Positions 21,788 to 32,000 of a stretch of 39,163 bases of DNA are shown here, one piece after another. The stretch is from Rhodocyclaceae bacterium (GTDB lineage: Bacteria; Pseudomonadota; Gammaproteobacteria; Burkholderiales; Rhodocyclaceae), in contig JAGRFZ010000110.1 in the NCBI GenBank assembly GCA_020445785.1, positions 11,166-50,328 on the forward strand, written 5' to 3'. Numbering within the stretch: the stretch's first letter is position 1; each line of letters begins with the position of its first letter. The translations under genes and the position numbers were made by a program. The notes beneath the pieces were generated by a model that was not told the origin of the DNA, did no database searches, and saw only the letters and a program-made list of their open reading frames with translations.

Positions 21788-24700
21788 TCAGGCGGATGCT
21801 TGCGAGCGCCGCACCGGCGACTGGGCGTCGGCGCAATAGGCCTCGAAGTCGCCGGCCTCGAGCGGCTTGCTGAAGAGATAGCCTTGAACGCTGAAACATC
21901 CCCAGTCGTGCAGCCGCCGCAGATGATCGTCGGTCTCGACGCCCTCGGCGATCACTTCCAGATTGAGGGTGTGGGCCAAGGAGATCACCGCGCGCACGAT
22001 GGCCGCGTCGTTCGGGTCGTGACTGAGGTCCTGGATGAAGCTTCTGTCCACCTTGAGCCGGTCGATGGCGAAGCGACGGAGATAGGCGAGGCTCGAGTAG
22101 CCGGTGCCGAAGTCGTCGATCGCCAGTTGCACGCCGAGGTCCGACAGCGATGCCAGCAGACGGGCGGCGTCGTCCGGCCGCTCCATCAGCATGCTTTCGG
22201 TGATCTCGAGTTCGAGCAGTTCCGGTTGCAGCCCGGATTCTTCGAGGATCGAGGCGACCGTGTCCAGCAGGTTCCCGGCGGTGAACTGGCGGGCCGAGAT
22301 ATTGACGCCCATGCGTATCGGTTGGGGCAGTGTCCGTTGCCAGCGGGCGGCCAGATGGCAGGCCTCCCGCATGACGAATTCGCCGAGTTGCACGATCAGG
22401 CCGCTGTCCTCCGCCACGGGCACGAAACGGGCGGGCGAAATCATGCCTTGGGATGGATGTAGCCAGCGCACCAACGCCTCGGCGCCGATCACCTGGCCGT
22501 TGCGCGTGTCGATCTGGGGCTGGTAGTGGACGATGAATTCCCCCCGCTCGAGTGCGCGGCGCATGTCGTGCTCGAGTTGCACCCGCTCGGTGACGACGGC
22601 GTTGAGCGAGGCCGTGTAGAACTGGAAGTTGTTCCGCCCCAGTTCCTTGGCGTGGTACATCGCCGTATCGGCGTTGCGCAGCAGGGTGTCGGCGTCGAGA
22701 CCGTCTTCCGGATAGGTGCTGATGCCAACGCTGGCCGTGACCTGGAACGCGTGGCCACGCAAGCTTACCGGCGCGGTGATGGCCGACAGGATGCGGCCGG
22801 CGACGAGTGACGCCTGCTCGGAAAGATGGACCGCCGGCAGGACGACGACGAATTCGTCACCGCCGAGGCGGGCGACGGTTTCGCCGTCCCGCACCACGAC
22901 GGTCAGACGCTGGGAGATTTCCTTGAGCAAGGCGTCGCCGAAATCGTGGCCGAGCGAATCGTTGATGAGTTTGAATCGGTCGAGGTCGAAGAACAGGATC
23001 GCGACGTGGAGCCCGTCGCGCCGAGCCGACGACAAGGCCTGATTAAGCCGATCCTGCAACAGGAGGCGGTTGGGCAGACCGGTCAGTGCGTCATGGTGGG
23101 CGAGGAAATGAATGCGGGCTTCGGCCTCCTTGCGTGCGCTGATGTCGAAGAAGCTGGCGATGTAGTTGCGTCGCAGCCCGTCGGCGTCGTCCACCGCGGT
23201 GATCGTCATCCACTGGGGATACACCTCGCCATCCTTCCGGCGATTCCATATCTCGCCGATCCAGCGACCGTCGCGGGCCAGATCCCGATCCAGTTCCTCG
23301 TAGAATTCGTCGGGATGTCGCCCCGAGCGCAGCATGCTCGGCCGGTTGCCGATCAGTTCGGCCGGACTGTAACCGGTGATGGGCTCGCAGGCGGCGTTGG
23401 CCGAGATGATGCGCTGCTCGGCGTCGGTGATCAGAATCCCTTCGGCGCTGCTCTCGAATACCGAGGCCGCCAGGCGCAGTTCGCCCTCGAGTTGCTGGCG
23501 CGCCAGTTCCATCGCCGCCCGGTCGGCGAAAATGGAGATCAATTGGGCGAATTCGGGCTGGCTGGTGAGATCCCGCTCGGCGAGAACCAGCAGCGTGCCG
23601 ACGCCGTTGCCATGGCTGTCTCGCAGGGTCGCGCCGAGAAAGGTGTGCAGCGGGCGGTCGGAGCGCAGTGGTCGCGGGCAGCGGTCGGCGGCGAGTCGAT
23701 CGGCAAGTACGCCGCGGTCGCAATGCAGCAGTGCCTCGCAGGGCGTGCCGGCGATCGGGTAGCTCAGGTTCTCCCGGAAACCATTGTCGGACCAGACCGC
23801 CAGCGCATGCATGGTGGCGCCATCGCTCGATCGCCGGGACACCAGGGCGTGTTCGACGTCCAGGGTGCGCGCGATGTGCAGCACCAGCGATCGGAAGAAG
23901 CCTTCCCCCGACTGGCGGGCGGTTGCCGCCACCAGTCCGCGCATCGCGTCCTGGCCCCGACGCATGTCCGAGATGTCGCGTGCGATGCCGCGCACCCCGA
24001 TCAGGCTGCCGTCTTCGCCGTGCTCCCTGGTGAGCGACCAGAGCACGCGCCGGACCGCGCCGCCGCGGGCCACCAGGCGATTCTCGATGCTCAGTTGGTC
24101 GTCGTCGGATCGCAGCCAGCGCAGGATGCGATCGCGGGTGGATTCGCGATCGTCGCGGTGTACCACGGCGAGCAAGGGCATGCCGAGGCAGACCACCGGA
24201 TCGCGTTCCAGCAGCTTTTCCACGGCAGGATTGCAGAACTGGATGGTCAGCTCTGCGTCGAACTGGACGATCAGGTCGTCGATGCCGTCGACCAGCGAGC
24301 GGTAGCGATCCTCGGTCGCCGCCAGCGCCCGCTCGCGCGACACGATCGAGGTCACCATCCGGCCCATCGCTTCGCCGAGGCGGTCGAGTTCCGGCCATGG
24401 CGTCGGGGGCGGCGGCGAATCGTAGTCGCCCCGGGAGACCGTCACGGCGTGGCCGACCAGGGCTTCGAGGGGTTCGCCGAGGTGGCGCGACAGGCGCGAG
24501 GCCAGCGTCCAGCTCAGCATCGCGATCGCCATCACGGCCAGCACGATCACCGCGACCGCGCGGTCGACCTGGTTCTGGCTGTGGTCCCTGGGCTGGGCGA
24601 CGACAGCGACCCAGCCCGGGCCTTCGACGCGACTGGCGGTACCTTCGTAGCGCTTGCCGCCCATCTCGAAACCGTGCGACTCGCGGTTTCCGGCACGGCC

Positions 24701-25387
24701 GTCCCGTACCACCGACAGTTGGCTGAGGTTGACCTGTTGCAGGCCGACGGCGGGATCCGGATGGGCCACCACCTGACCACGGCGATCCACGATGACGACG
24801 AGCAGGTGGCCGCTGGCGCCGACCCGCTGGGCAAACTCGGACAGGCGGCGCAGTCCGATCTCGCCGACCAGCACGTGTCTGCCCACCGGTACCGCGACGG
24901 CGACGGTGATCTGCCCGACCAGTGCCGACAGGTGGGTGTCGGACCACACCGCCTTTCCGAGCGCGCGGGCCGACTGGATGTGCTCCCAGCCCGAGACGTC
25001 GAGATCGCGCAGTTCGGCGCTGCCGCCGAGCGGGTCGTCGCCCGACAGGATGCCGGCGATGACGCGGTCGTCCGGTCCCGCCAAATAGAGGGCCTCGAAA
25101 CTCAGGTTCGACAGCACCGCTGCGCGCAGCAGCCGATCGACCAGCTGCGGCGAGAAGTCCGGCGCGAGATGCTCCGCGAGCCGCGCCAGTTCACGGGCGG
25201 GGTCGTGCAGAAGCTGGTTCACCTCGGCCACGACGGCGTTGCCGAACGCCTGGTTTTCGGTTTCGAGGTCGTCGTGGATGGTCGCCAGCAGAATCGTTCC
25301 CAATGCCGCCGATACGGCGATCGCCGGAACGAGCGAGAGCCAGGCCAGGTGCCGGAGCAGCCAGCTGCGGATGGTTCTGCTTCGCAT
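21788..25387 (-). CDS. Cache / HAMP / PAS / GAF / PAS / GGDEF / EAL c-di-GMP protein
   Basis: This 1199-aa inner-membrane protein starts at ATG 25387 (a GTG 3 nt earlier is also possible), with the start overlapping the stop of the binding-protein gene. TM1 is at about 12-36; a periplasmic dCache-like sensor at about 40-285; TM2 at about 290-310; HAMP-like at 312-365; PAS at 375-485; GAF at 500-640; and a second PAS at about 645-765. The GGDEF domain has intact GGDEF at 842-846 (VARLGGDEFVVVL). The EAL domain has GAEALVRW at 968-975, plus IDDFGTGYSSL and LKVDRSFI, so both synthase and phosphodiesterase sites look intact. Net activity depends on the sensory input, probably from the coupled lipoprotein. 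Confidence 0.92.
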   Translation of the reverse strand: MRSRTIRSWLLRHLAWLSLVPAIAVSAALGTILLATIHDDLETENQAFGNAVVAEVNQLLHDPARELARLAEHLAPDFSPQLVDRLLRAAVLSNLSFEALYLAGPDDRVIAGILSGDDPLGGSAELRDLDVSGWEHIQSARALGKAVWSDTHLSALVGQITVAVAVPVGRHVLVGEIGLRRLSEFAQRVGASGHLLVVIVDRRGQVVAHPDPAVGLQQVNLSQLSVVRDGRAGNRESHGFEMGGKRYEGTASRVEGPGWVAVVAQPRDHSQNQVDRAVAVIVLAVMAIAMLSWTLASRLSRHLGEPLEALVGHAVTVSRGDYDSPPPPTPWPELDRLGEAMGRMVTSIVSRERALAATEDRYRSLVDGIDDLIVQFDAELTIQFCNPAVEKLLERDPVVCLGMPLLAVVHRDDRESTRDRILRWLRSDDDQLSIENRLVARGGAVRRVLWSLTREHGEDGSLIGVRGIARDISDMRRGQDAMRGLVAATARQSGEGFFRSLVLHIARTLDVEHALVSRRSSDGATMHALAVWSDNGFRENLSYPIAGTPCEALLHCDRGVLADRLAADRCPRPLRSDRPLHTFLGATLRDSHGNGVGTLLVLAERDLTSQPEFAQLISIFADRAAMELARQQLEGELRLAASVFESSAEGILITDAEQRIISANAACEPITGYSPAELIGNRPSMLRSGRHPDEFYEELDRDLARDGRWIGEIWNRRKDGEVYPQWMTITAVDDADGLRRNYIASFFDISARKEAEARIHFLAHHDALTGLPNRLLLQDRLNQALSSARRDGLHVAILFFDLDRFKLINDSLGHDFGDALLKEISQRLTVVVRDGETVARLGGDEFVVVLPAVHLSEQASLVAGRILSAITAPVSLRGHAFQVTASVGISTYPEDGLDADTLLRNADTAMYHAKELGRNNFQFYTASLNAVVTERVQLEHDMRRALERGEFIVHYQPQIDTRNGQVIGAEALVRWLHPSQGMISPARFVPVAEDSGLIVQLGEFVMREACHLAARWQRTLPQPIRMGVNISARQFTAGNLLDTVASILEESGLQPELLELEITESMLMERPDDAARLLASLSDLGVQLAIDDFGTGYSSLAYLRRFAIDRLKVDRSFIQDLSHDPNDAAIVRAVISLAHTLNLEVIAEGVETDDHLRRLHDWGCFSVQGYLFSKPLEAGDFEAYCADAQSPVRRSQASA

Positions 25388-26580
25388 CACGGTGGATCCG
25401 CCACGGTTTGGAAGCGGCCGTTCCGGACGGTGACGATCCAGGGTTGGCGCTGGCCGTCGCCGAAACGGTCCAGGGAAAAGCTGCCCGTTGCCGCGGTAAC
25501 GATGGGTCTCGAACGCAGGCGCTCGCGCAGGCTCTGCCCGGGATCACCATTTGCGATGGCGTCCATCAGGGTGTTGGCCGCGTCGAAGCCGGTCAGGCCG
25601 CCAAAGCCGGGCGAACGGCCGAAGCGCTCGACATATTCCTGCCGAAAGGCGACGAAGGCCGGAGACGCGTCGGCTTCGTCGAGGAAGCTCGTCAGCGCCA
25701 TGCCCTCCACCGCACGACCGCCCATTTCGGTCAGGCGTGCGGTGGCCGCCCACTCCGAGGCGGCCAACTGGATCTTCGGATCGAGTTTTCGCACCTGCTG
25801 GGCGATCAGCGCCGCGTCGAGGGAATTGGCGACAATCAGAATGGCGTCGGGCGACTCGGCCAGCATGCGCTGGGCCGGCACCAGGAAGTCCCGGTGGGTG
25901 CCGGATTCGAAGGTGAGCACGATCGCCACCGAGCGATCGTCGTCCTCGTAGTCGTGGCGGAAGTCGGATAGCCAGCTCGAGGCATAGGCTGCGTTGGAGG
26001 CGTCGTAGATCGCCGCGATGCGACGTCGGCCCAGGGTTTCCGCGAGGAAATGGGCGGTGCGTCGGGTGTACGTGCGGGTCGGCGCCACTACACGGAAGAA
26101 ATGGTCGTCCCTTCCGGACAGCGCATTGGTGGTCGCCGTCGGACTCATCATGACGACGCCGGCTGCTTCGGCTTCGCCTGCGAGGGCGACCGCGATCGAA
26201 CTCGTCATCGGGCCGATGATGCTGCGGCAGCCCGCGGCTGCCAGTTCGTGCAGGATACGGCGGGCGTGCTGGGGATCGCCGCCGTCGTCCCGCACCAGCA
26301 GTTCGACCCGACGGCCGTCGATGCCACCCGCGAGGTTTCGTTGCTCGATCGCCAGCTGTGCGCCGTTGCGACCGCTGATACCGAGGTCCGCGCCGCGGCC
26401 CGAGATCCCACCGATGAAGCCGATCTTGACCGGTTCGGGCGGACCGCAGGCGGCAAGCAGGAACGCGAGCACGAGTGCACCCGCCCAGCGCGTCCAGCGC
26501 CCGCGCGGCGACTCGGGCCGGCCCATGCTGCCCGCATCGTTTTCCCGGCTTCCGGCCGGCGTGATCGCCCGAAATGTCAT
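25387..26580 (-). CDS. Periplasmic-binding lipoprotein, branched-chain amino acid (Peripla_BP_6) type
   Basis: This protein of up to 397 aa has a lipobox (LVLAFLLAACGPP). The ATG at 26526 (MGRPESPRGRW) would give a normal-length lipoprotein signal; the longer form from 26580 adds 18 residues, and neither has a clear ribosome site. The mature part is a type I binding-protein fold: VKIGFIGGISGRGADLG, ELLVRDDGGDPQHARRIL, IIGPMTSSIAVALAGEAEA, VVMMSPTATTNALSG, FGGLTGFDAANTLMDAI. No permease or ATPase gene is near. It is translationally coupled to the GGDEF/EAL gene, so it probably acts as a ligand-binding co-receptor, not as part of a transporter. Confidence 0.85.
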   Translation of the reverse strand: MTFRAITPAGSRENDAGSMGRPESPRGRWTRWAGALVLAFLLAACGPPEPVKIGFIGGISGRGADLGISGRNGAQLAIEQRNLAGGIDGRRVELLVRDDGGDPQHARRILHELAAAGCRSIIGPMTSSIAVALAGEAEAAGVVMMSPTATTNALSGRDDHFFRVVAPTRTYTRRTAHFLAETLGRRRIAAIYDASNAAYASSWLSDFRHDYEDDDRSVAIVLTFESGTHRDFLVPAQRMLAESPDAILIVANSLDAALIAQQVRKLDPKIQLAASEWAATARLTEMGGRAVEGMALTSFLDEADASPAFVAFRQEYVERFGRSPGFGGLTGFDAANTLMDAIANGDPGQSLRERLRSRPIVTAATGSFSLDRFGDGQRQPWIVTVRNGRFQTVADPP

Positions 26581-26744
26581 GTCATCGTAAAGCCTTTGGA
26601 GACAGGGCCGTTATCGGCAGAGTTCGCCTGCCGGTGGCCATGCCCCGGCCGAGTGCTTATCGGCCGGCCGGTCACATTCTTCAGGGCGCAATGACCACCG
26701 GTAGCCAAGCGCAGCTGGCCGCCGCATCACAACAGGAGAAAACG

Positions 26745-27455
26745 ATGAACGATCAATCGAGGCGGACTGTCCGTCGGGGCGTGCGCATGCTGGCCGCGGC
26801 CCTGATGATCCCGGGGGTCGCCCTGGCCGAGCGACCGATGGCGGTCGACGACGCGGGCACTCTCCCGCGCGGCGGTGCCAAGGTGGAGCTGGGCTGGAGC
26901 CGTGACGACGCAGTCAAGGGCTTCGAGGGCGCCGTCGGCTACGGTCCGATCGACAATGTCGAAGTCGAACTCGGACTGTCCCGGGCCAAGGACGACGACG
27001 TTTCTCCACGACAGACCTTCGAAGGTGTGGGTGCGGCGGTCAAGTGGGTCCCGCTGCAGCAGGAGGTCGGCCTGTCGGCCGGCCTCAAGTTCGAGTGGGG
27101 GCGCGAAGAGGCCAGCGACGACGCCGGGCTCGACGAGACTGCCGAGGGCATCGCGCTGATCGCGTTGCTGGGCTGGGGGTTCGAGTCGGGCCAGACTCTG
27201 CACCTGAATCTGTCACGGGAATGGATCGAGGTGGACGACGACACCGAAGCCGACAACGGTTGGGGCATCGGCACCGCCTATCCACTGCTGGAAGGGCTGG
27301 CGATCACCGCGGAGGTGTTCGGCAGCCTGTACCATGCGCCGGACAAGGCGCTCGGCCTGCGCTACGAAGTGGCGGAAGGACTCAAGCTGTCGGGCGCGGT
27401 TGATCGCGGCAGCTCCCGCAGCTTTGCCAACCTCGGCGTCGCCTGGGAATTCTGA
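26745..27455 (+). CDS. Putative outer-membrane beta-barrel protein
   Basis: This 236-aa protein starts at ATG 26745, with AGGAG 7 nt upstream. A signal peptide (about 1-28, ending GVALA) is followed by ERPMAVDDAGTLPRGGAKVEL, a start seen in transporter-like and MetA-type outer-membrane barrels. Alternating strands follow (VELGWSRDD, VGLSAGLKFEWG, LHLNLSREWIEV, GLKLSGAVDRG) and the chain ends in aromatic Phe (GVAWEF). About ten strands are plausible. Divergent from the binding-protein gene. The substrate is unknown. Confidence 0.7.
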   Translation: MNDQSRRTVRRGVRMLAAALMIPGVALAERPMAVDDAGTLPRGGAKVELGWSRDDAVKGFEGAVGYGPIDNVEVELGLSRAKDDDVSPRQTFEGVGAAVKWVPLQQEVGLSAGLKFEWGREEASDDAGLDETAEGIALIALLGWGFESGQTLHLNLSREWIEVDDDTEADNGWGIGTAYPLLEGLAITAEVFGSLYHAPDKALGLRYEVAEGLKLSGAVDRGSSRSFANLGVAWEF

Positions 27456-27765
27456 CGGGGTCGGGAAGTCCCGGGCCCGGGTGCGGCGCCTGCCCTGCCC
27501 GGGCAGCGCAACGTATGCATGGCCGCCGATGTTCTTGAGCCCGGCACGGGCCGGGCCTATCCTAGCGCCATCGACTTGGGAAAGGAGCCATCGCCGATGG
27601 CATCGACAGGGGCGCACGGGCGAGCCGCCGACCGGGCAGCGGCAGCGCGGCCGGCTTCGCCACGGCCGTGGGGCCGGTGACGTGGGCAGCAAGTCCCGCC
27701 GGGGCGACGTGATCGGCGCCACCGGCCATCCGGGCGAACTCACCGGCGTCGGAGAGGAGGTGTGG
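27456..27765. other. Intergenic region before the PAS kinase gene
   Basis: 310 nt. It holds GC-rich self-complementary runs after the outer-membrane gene (for example CTGCCCGGGCAG), a candidate sigma70 promoter at 27535-27563, and a long leader to the kinase ATG. No further gene is supported. Confidence 0.5.
27535..27563 (+). promoter_or_regulatory. Candidate sigma70 promoter of the PAS kinase gene
   Basis: TTGAGC, 17-nt spacer, TATCCT; each element 4 of 6. The -35 is identical to that of the zur promoter. The predicted leader to ATG 27766 is about 195 nt. Confidence 0.4.
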
Positions 27766-29031
27766 ATGGACGTCATCCACAAGATGGATGAAGTCTATTC
27801 CGAGCTGCTGCAGTACGAGGTTGCGCTCGAGCGCAAGAACGCCAAGCTCGAGGAATCCCAGCAGTTCATCCTTTCGGTGCTGACTTCGATCTCCGACGTA
27901 CTGGTGGTGTGCGACCGGAGCGGTCGCATCGAAGACGTCAATTCCTCCCTCGAAGCCTTCACCGGACGGAGCGCGGACAGCTTGAAGGGCGGTTCGCTCT
28001 TCGACCTGTTCGCCGACGATGCAGGCCGGCGGCAGGCCCGCGAGATGCTCTCGCACCTGGGCGAGCGGGCCGTGCACGACTGCGAATTGCCGCTGCAGGC
28101 AGCGGACGGCAGTGCGGTGCCGGTGTCGCTCAACTGCACGCCGCGCTTCAACGCGGTCGGCAAATCGCTGGGGATGGTCGTCACCGGCCGCCCGGTGGGC
28201 GAGTTGCGTCGCGCCTATCAGGCCTTGCGCCAGGCCCACGACGATCTCAAGCGGACCCAGCAGCAATTGCTGCAGTCGGAGAAGATGGCGTCGCTCGGTC
28301 GCCTGGTGGCGGGTGTCGCCCACGAGCTCAACAATCCGATCAGCTTCATTCTCGGCAATGTCCATGCCCTGCGCCGCTACGCCGACCGGATCGAGCGCTA
28401 CCTGGCCGCGGTGCACGACGGAAGCACGCCCGTGGCGCTGGCGTCGCTGCGCCGCGAACTGCGGATCGACCGCATTCTCGAAGACCTCGAACCGTTGATC
28501 GACGGCACCATCGAGGGCGCCGAGCGCACCCGCGACATCGTCGACGGCCTCAAGCGGTTTTCGGCAGCCGATCGCGACGTGGCGCAGACGTGCGATCTGA
28601 CGGAGGTGATCGGGCGCGCGGTTCGCTGGGTCTGCCGCGCGGCACGGGACGATTTCCAGGTGGAGACGAAACTGCCGCCCCGGCTCGCGGTACGGGGGTC
28701 TCCAGGCCAGTTGCAGCAGGTCGTGATGAATCTGGTACAGAACGCTCGCGACGCCACCGAGTCGGTCGCCCAGCCGAGGCTCGAGATCCGCGCCGAGACG
28801 GACGACGGCTTCCTGCGCGTACACTTTCACGACAACGGGCCGGGCATCGACGACCAGCACCTGGCCCAGATCTTCGATCCCTTCTTCACCACCAAACCGG
28901 TCGGGCAGGGTACCGGCCTCGGGCTGGCGATCAGCTACGGCATCGTCGAACGTCATGGCGGCACGCTGGTCGCAGCCAACGCCGCCGACGGCGGTGCCGA
29001 ATTCGTCCTCGGCCTGCCGCTCGCCGGCTGA
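27766..29031 (+). CDS. PAS-domain sensor histidine kinase, HupT/HoxJ-like
   Basis: This 421-aa soluble kinase starts at ATG 27766, supported by GGAGG 5 nt upstream. A short coiled coil ([19 protein letters not shown]) leads into a PAS domain (about 40-150: [18 protein letters not shown]). A second coiled coil leads to the H-box at His186 in [16 protein letters not shown]. The ATPase domain shows [20 protein letters not shown] and [21 protein letters not shown] and the [13 protein letters not shown] stretch after the H-box resemble HupT/HoxJ kinases that work with sensory hydrogenases (family resemblance recalled, not searched). No transmembrane segment is present. No HupR/HoxA-type NtrC regulator lies in this window. 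Confidence 0.85.
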   Translation: MDVIHKMDEVYSELLQYEVALERKNAKLEESQQFILSVLTSISDVLVVCDRSGRIEDVNSSLEAFTGRSADSLKGGSLFDLFADDAGRRQAREMLSHLGERAVHDCELPLQAADGSAVPVSLNCTPRFNAVGKSLGMVVTGRPVGELRRAYQALRQAHDDLKRTQQQLLQSEKMASLGRLVAGVAHELNNPISFILGNVHALRRYADRIERYLAAVHDGSTPVALASLRRELRIDRILEDLEPLIDGTIEGAERTRDIVDGLKRFSAADRDVAQTCDLTEVIGRAVRWVCRAARDDFQVETKLPPRLAVRGSPGQLQQVVMNLVQNARDATESVAQPRLEIRAETDDGFLRVHFHDNGPGIDDQHLAQIFDPFFTTKPVGQGTGLGLAISYGIVERHGGTLVAANAADGGAEFVLGLPLAG

Positions 29032-29094
29032 AGTCTGCAGCCCGGGCCCGGTGCTTGCTAGCATCGACGGATCGATTCGATCATCGCCGGCCCG

Positions 29095-32000
29095 TTGAAC
29101 GTTCCCCGACCGCCCTTCCCATCCGATGCCGCCCTCGACGGCGGCGCCGACCCGCTGCAGCGCGTGGTCAAGGTCCGGCGCGACTACAACACTTGGGTCG
29201 CCCGCGAGACCCTGGAGGACTACGCGCTGCGCTTTACGCCCCACGGCTTCCGCCGCTGGTCGGAACTGCGGGTGGCCAATACCGCGTTCGGCGCGGCGTC
29301 GTTCCTGGTGCTCGAGGCGGTCGGCGCCACGCTGCTGGTCGAGTACGGCTTCATCAATGCGGCGCTGGCGATCATCGCGGCCGGCGTCATCATCTTCCTC
29401 GCAGGGCTTCCGGTCAGCGTCTATGCCGCGCGCTACGGCGTGGACATGGACTTGCTGACCCGGGGCGCGGGCTTCGGCTACATCGGTTCGACCCTCACTT
29501 CGCTGATCTACGCGTCCTTTACGTTCATCTTCTTCGCCCTCGAGGCGGCGATCATGGCCTACGCGCTGGAGTTGGCGCTCGGTATTCCACCGAGTTGGGG
29601 CTACGTCATCTGTGCGCTGGTCGTGATCCCCCTGGTGACCCACGGCATTACTGCGATCAGTCGGCTGCAGGTGATCACCCAACCGATCTGGCTGATTCTG
29701 CTGGTACTGCCGTTCGCCTACGTCCTGACCGAGCGGCCCGACATCTTCGGGTCCTTGCCGAGCTACGGAGGAAGCAGTGGTGCGGGCACGCATTTCGACC
29801 TGCACCTTTTTGGTGCAGCGCTGACCGTCGGTGTCGCGCTCATCACGCAGATGGGGGAGCAGGCGGATTACCTCCGCTTCATGCCGGCCCAGCGAGCCGA
29901 CAACCGGCGACGCTGGCTCGCCGGCGTATTGGTAGGGGGGCCCGGCTGGGTCGTGATCGGCGTCGCCAAGATGTTCGGCGGGGTGTTGCTGGCATGGCTC
30001 GCCTTGAGCTACGCCGTGCCCGTCGACAAGGCGGTGGACCCCAACCAGATGTATCTCGTGGCGTATCGGCTGGTCTTTCCCAGCGAGGGCTGGGCGATCG
30101 CCATCACCGCGATCTTCGTCGTCATTTCGCAACTCAAGATCAACGTCACCAATGCCTACGCAGGCTCGCTGGCCTGGTCGAACTTCTTCGCACGGCTGAC
30201 CCACAGTCATCCTGGTCGCGTGGTGTGGGTGGTCTTCAATACCCTGATCGCATTGATGCTGATGGAGCTCGACGTCTTCCAGGCGATCGGGCGCGTGCTC
30301 GGCCTGTATTCGAACATTGCAGTCAGCTGGATGATGGCGGTCGTCGCCGACCTCGTGATCAACAAGCCGCTGGGCCTGTCGCCACCCGGCATCGAATTCA
30401 AGCGGGCCCACCTCTACGACGTCAATCCGGTCGGGCTGGGTGCCATGCTGCTCGCGTCCCTCCTGTCGGTGGCTGCCTACTTCGGCGCATTCGGCGATTC
30501 CGCCCAGGCCTTTTCGACCCTGATCGCGATGGGCGTCGCCTTTGCGACGGCACCGCTGCTCGCCTACCTCACCGGCGGTCGATACTATCTCGCGCGCCCG
30601 CCCGAGTCGGCCGCCGGGGAGTGCGCCGAATGTGTGATCTGCGGGCAGCAGTACGAATCCGAAGACATGGCGGGCTGCCCGGCCTATCAGGGACCGATCT
30701 GCTCGCTGTGCTGTTCGCTGGATGCCCGCTGCGAAGATCTGTGCAAGCCCGATGCCCGCCTCTCCGCGCAATGGTCCGCCGCGCTGCGGCGGGTGCTGCC
30801 GAAGGCGGTGTGGCCGGTTCTCGATACCGGCCTGGGCCACTATCTGCTGCTGATGTCTGTCACTGCCGTCGTGCTGGCGATGGTGCTGGGCCTGCTGTAC
30901 AACAACGAACTGAGGTTACTCGGTGACGCCGCCGGCCCGCTCGGTTCCGGACTCAAGCCCGGCTTCATCAAGATCTACGCGATTCTGCTGCTGGTATTCG
31001 GCATCGTCGCCTGGTGGTTGGTGCTGACCCACAAGAGCCGGCGCGTGGCCCAGGAGGAATCGAATCGACAGACCGCCTTGCTGGTCCGGGAGATCGCCTC
31101 GCACCGGCGCACCGACGAGCAACTGCAGCGAGCCAAGCAGGCGGCCGAGCTGGCCAATCAGGCCAAGAGCCGCTACATCAACGCGATCAGCCACGAACTG
31201 CGCACGCCCCTCAATTCGATCCTCGGCTATGCCCAGATTCTCGATGACGACGACGCGATTCCTCCCCATCGGCGCAACGCGATGCGCGTGATCCGACGCA
31301 GCAGCGACCACCTTCTGTCGGTGATCGAAGGCACCCTCGACATCGCGCGCATCGAAGGCGGCAAGCTCCGCCTCGATGTCCGTCCGCTGGCCTTCGCCCG
31401 TTTTCTCGACGAGATCGTCGAAATGATCGAGCCCCAGGCCAGTGCCAAGGGGTTGCAGTTTCGCTTCGAGCCGGTCGGCACGCTGCCGCCGGCGGTACGC
31501 GCCGACGAGAAGCGCCTGCGTCAGATCCTGATCAACGTGCTCGGCAACGCCGTGAAATACACCGGGCGCGGCAGCGTCCGGTTTCGTGTGCGCCACGTCC
31601 GCGAGATGGCAACCTTCGAGGTCGAGGATAGCGGGCCGGGGATCTCGGCCGAAGAACTCGATCGGATCTTCGAGCCCTTTGCCCGGGGCAGCGCCGCCGA
31701 GCAGGCGGGTGGCGCCGGCCTCGGCCTGACCATCAGCCGCATGTTTGCCGATGTCATGGGTGGCCAGTTGTCGGTGGAGAGTCGTGTCGGCGAGGGCAGC
31801 CTGTTTCGCATTCGCCTCTACCTACCGCAGATTCGAGCCGAGCGTCTGCCGGCGGGACGGGTCGGGGCGAGACGCATCGGGTATCACGGACCGCGCAGGC
31901 GCATCCTGGTGGTCGACAACCAGCAGACGGACCGAGAATTCCTGCTGAGCGCCTTGGAACCCCTCGGCTTCGAGCTTGCCGAGGCGGCATCGGGCTACGA

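Noticed and set aside
22826-25951. Very long open frame (over 1000 codons) on the plus strand
   Set aside because: It is antisense to the GGDEF/EAL and binding-protein genes, whose domains are clear; its translation is low-complexity. Such antisense frames are expected at this GC content.
27502-27513. Perfect palindrome CTGCCCGGGCAG
   Set aside because: It has no T-tract and sits in a run of GC-only sequence; it may be a weak terminator but is not distinctive enough.
29094-29100. TTGAACG at the start of the NCS1 kinase gene as an ECF -35 box
   Set aside because: It overlaps the predicted TTG start codon and no CGACT occurs 16 nt downstream.
27562-30840. Long open frame (over 1000 codons) on the minus strand
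   Set aside because: It is antisense to the PAS kinase and NCS1 kinase genes; its Asp/Gln/Arg/His-rich translation shows no domain.
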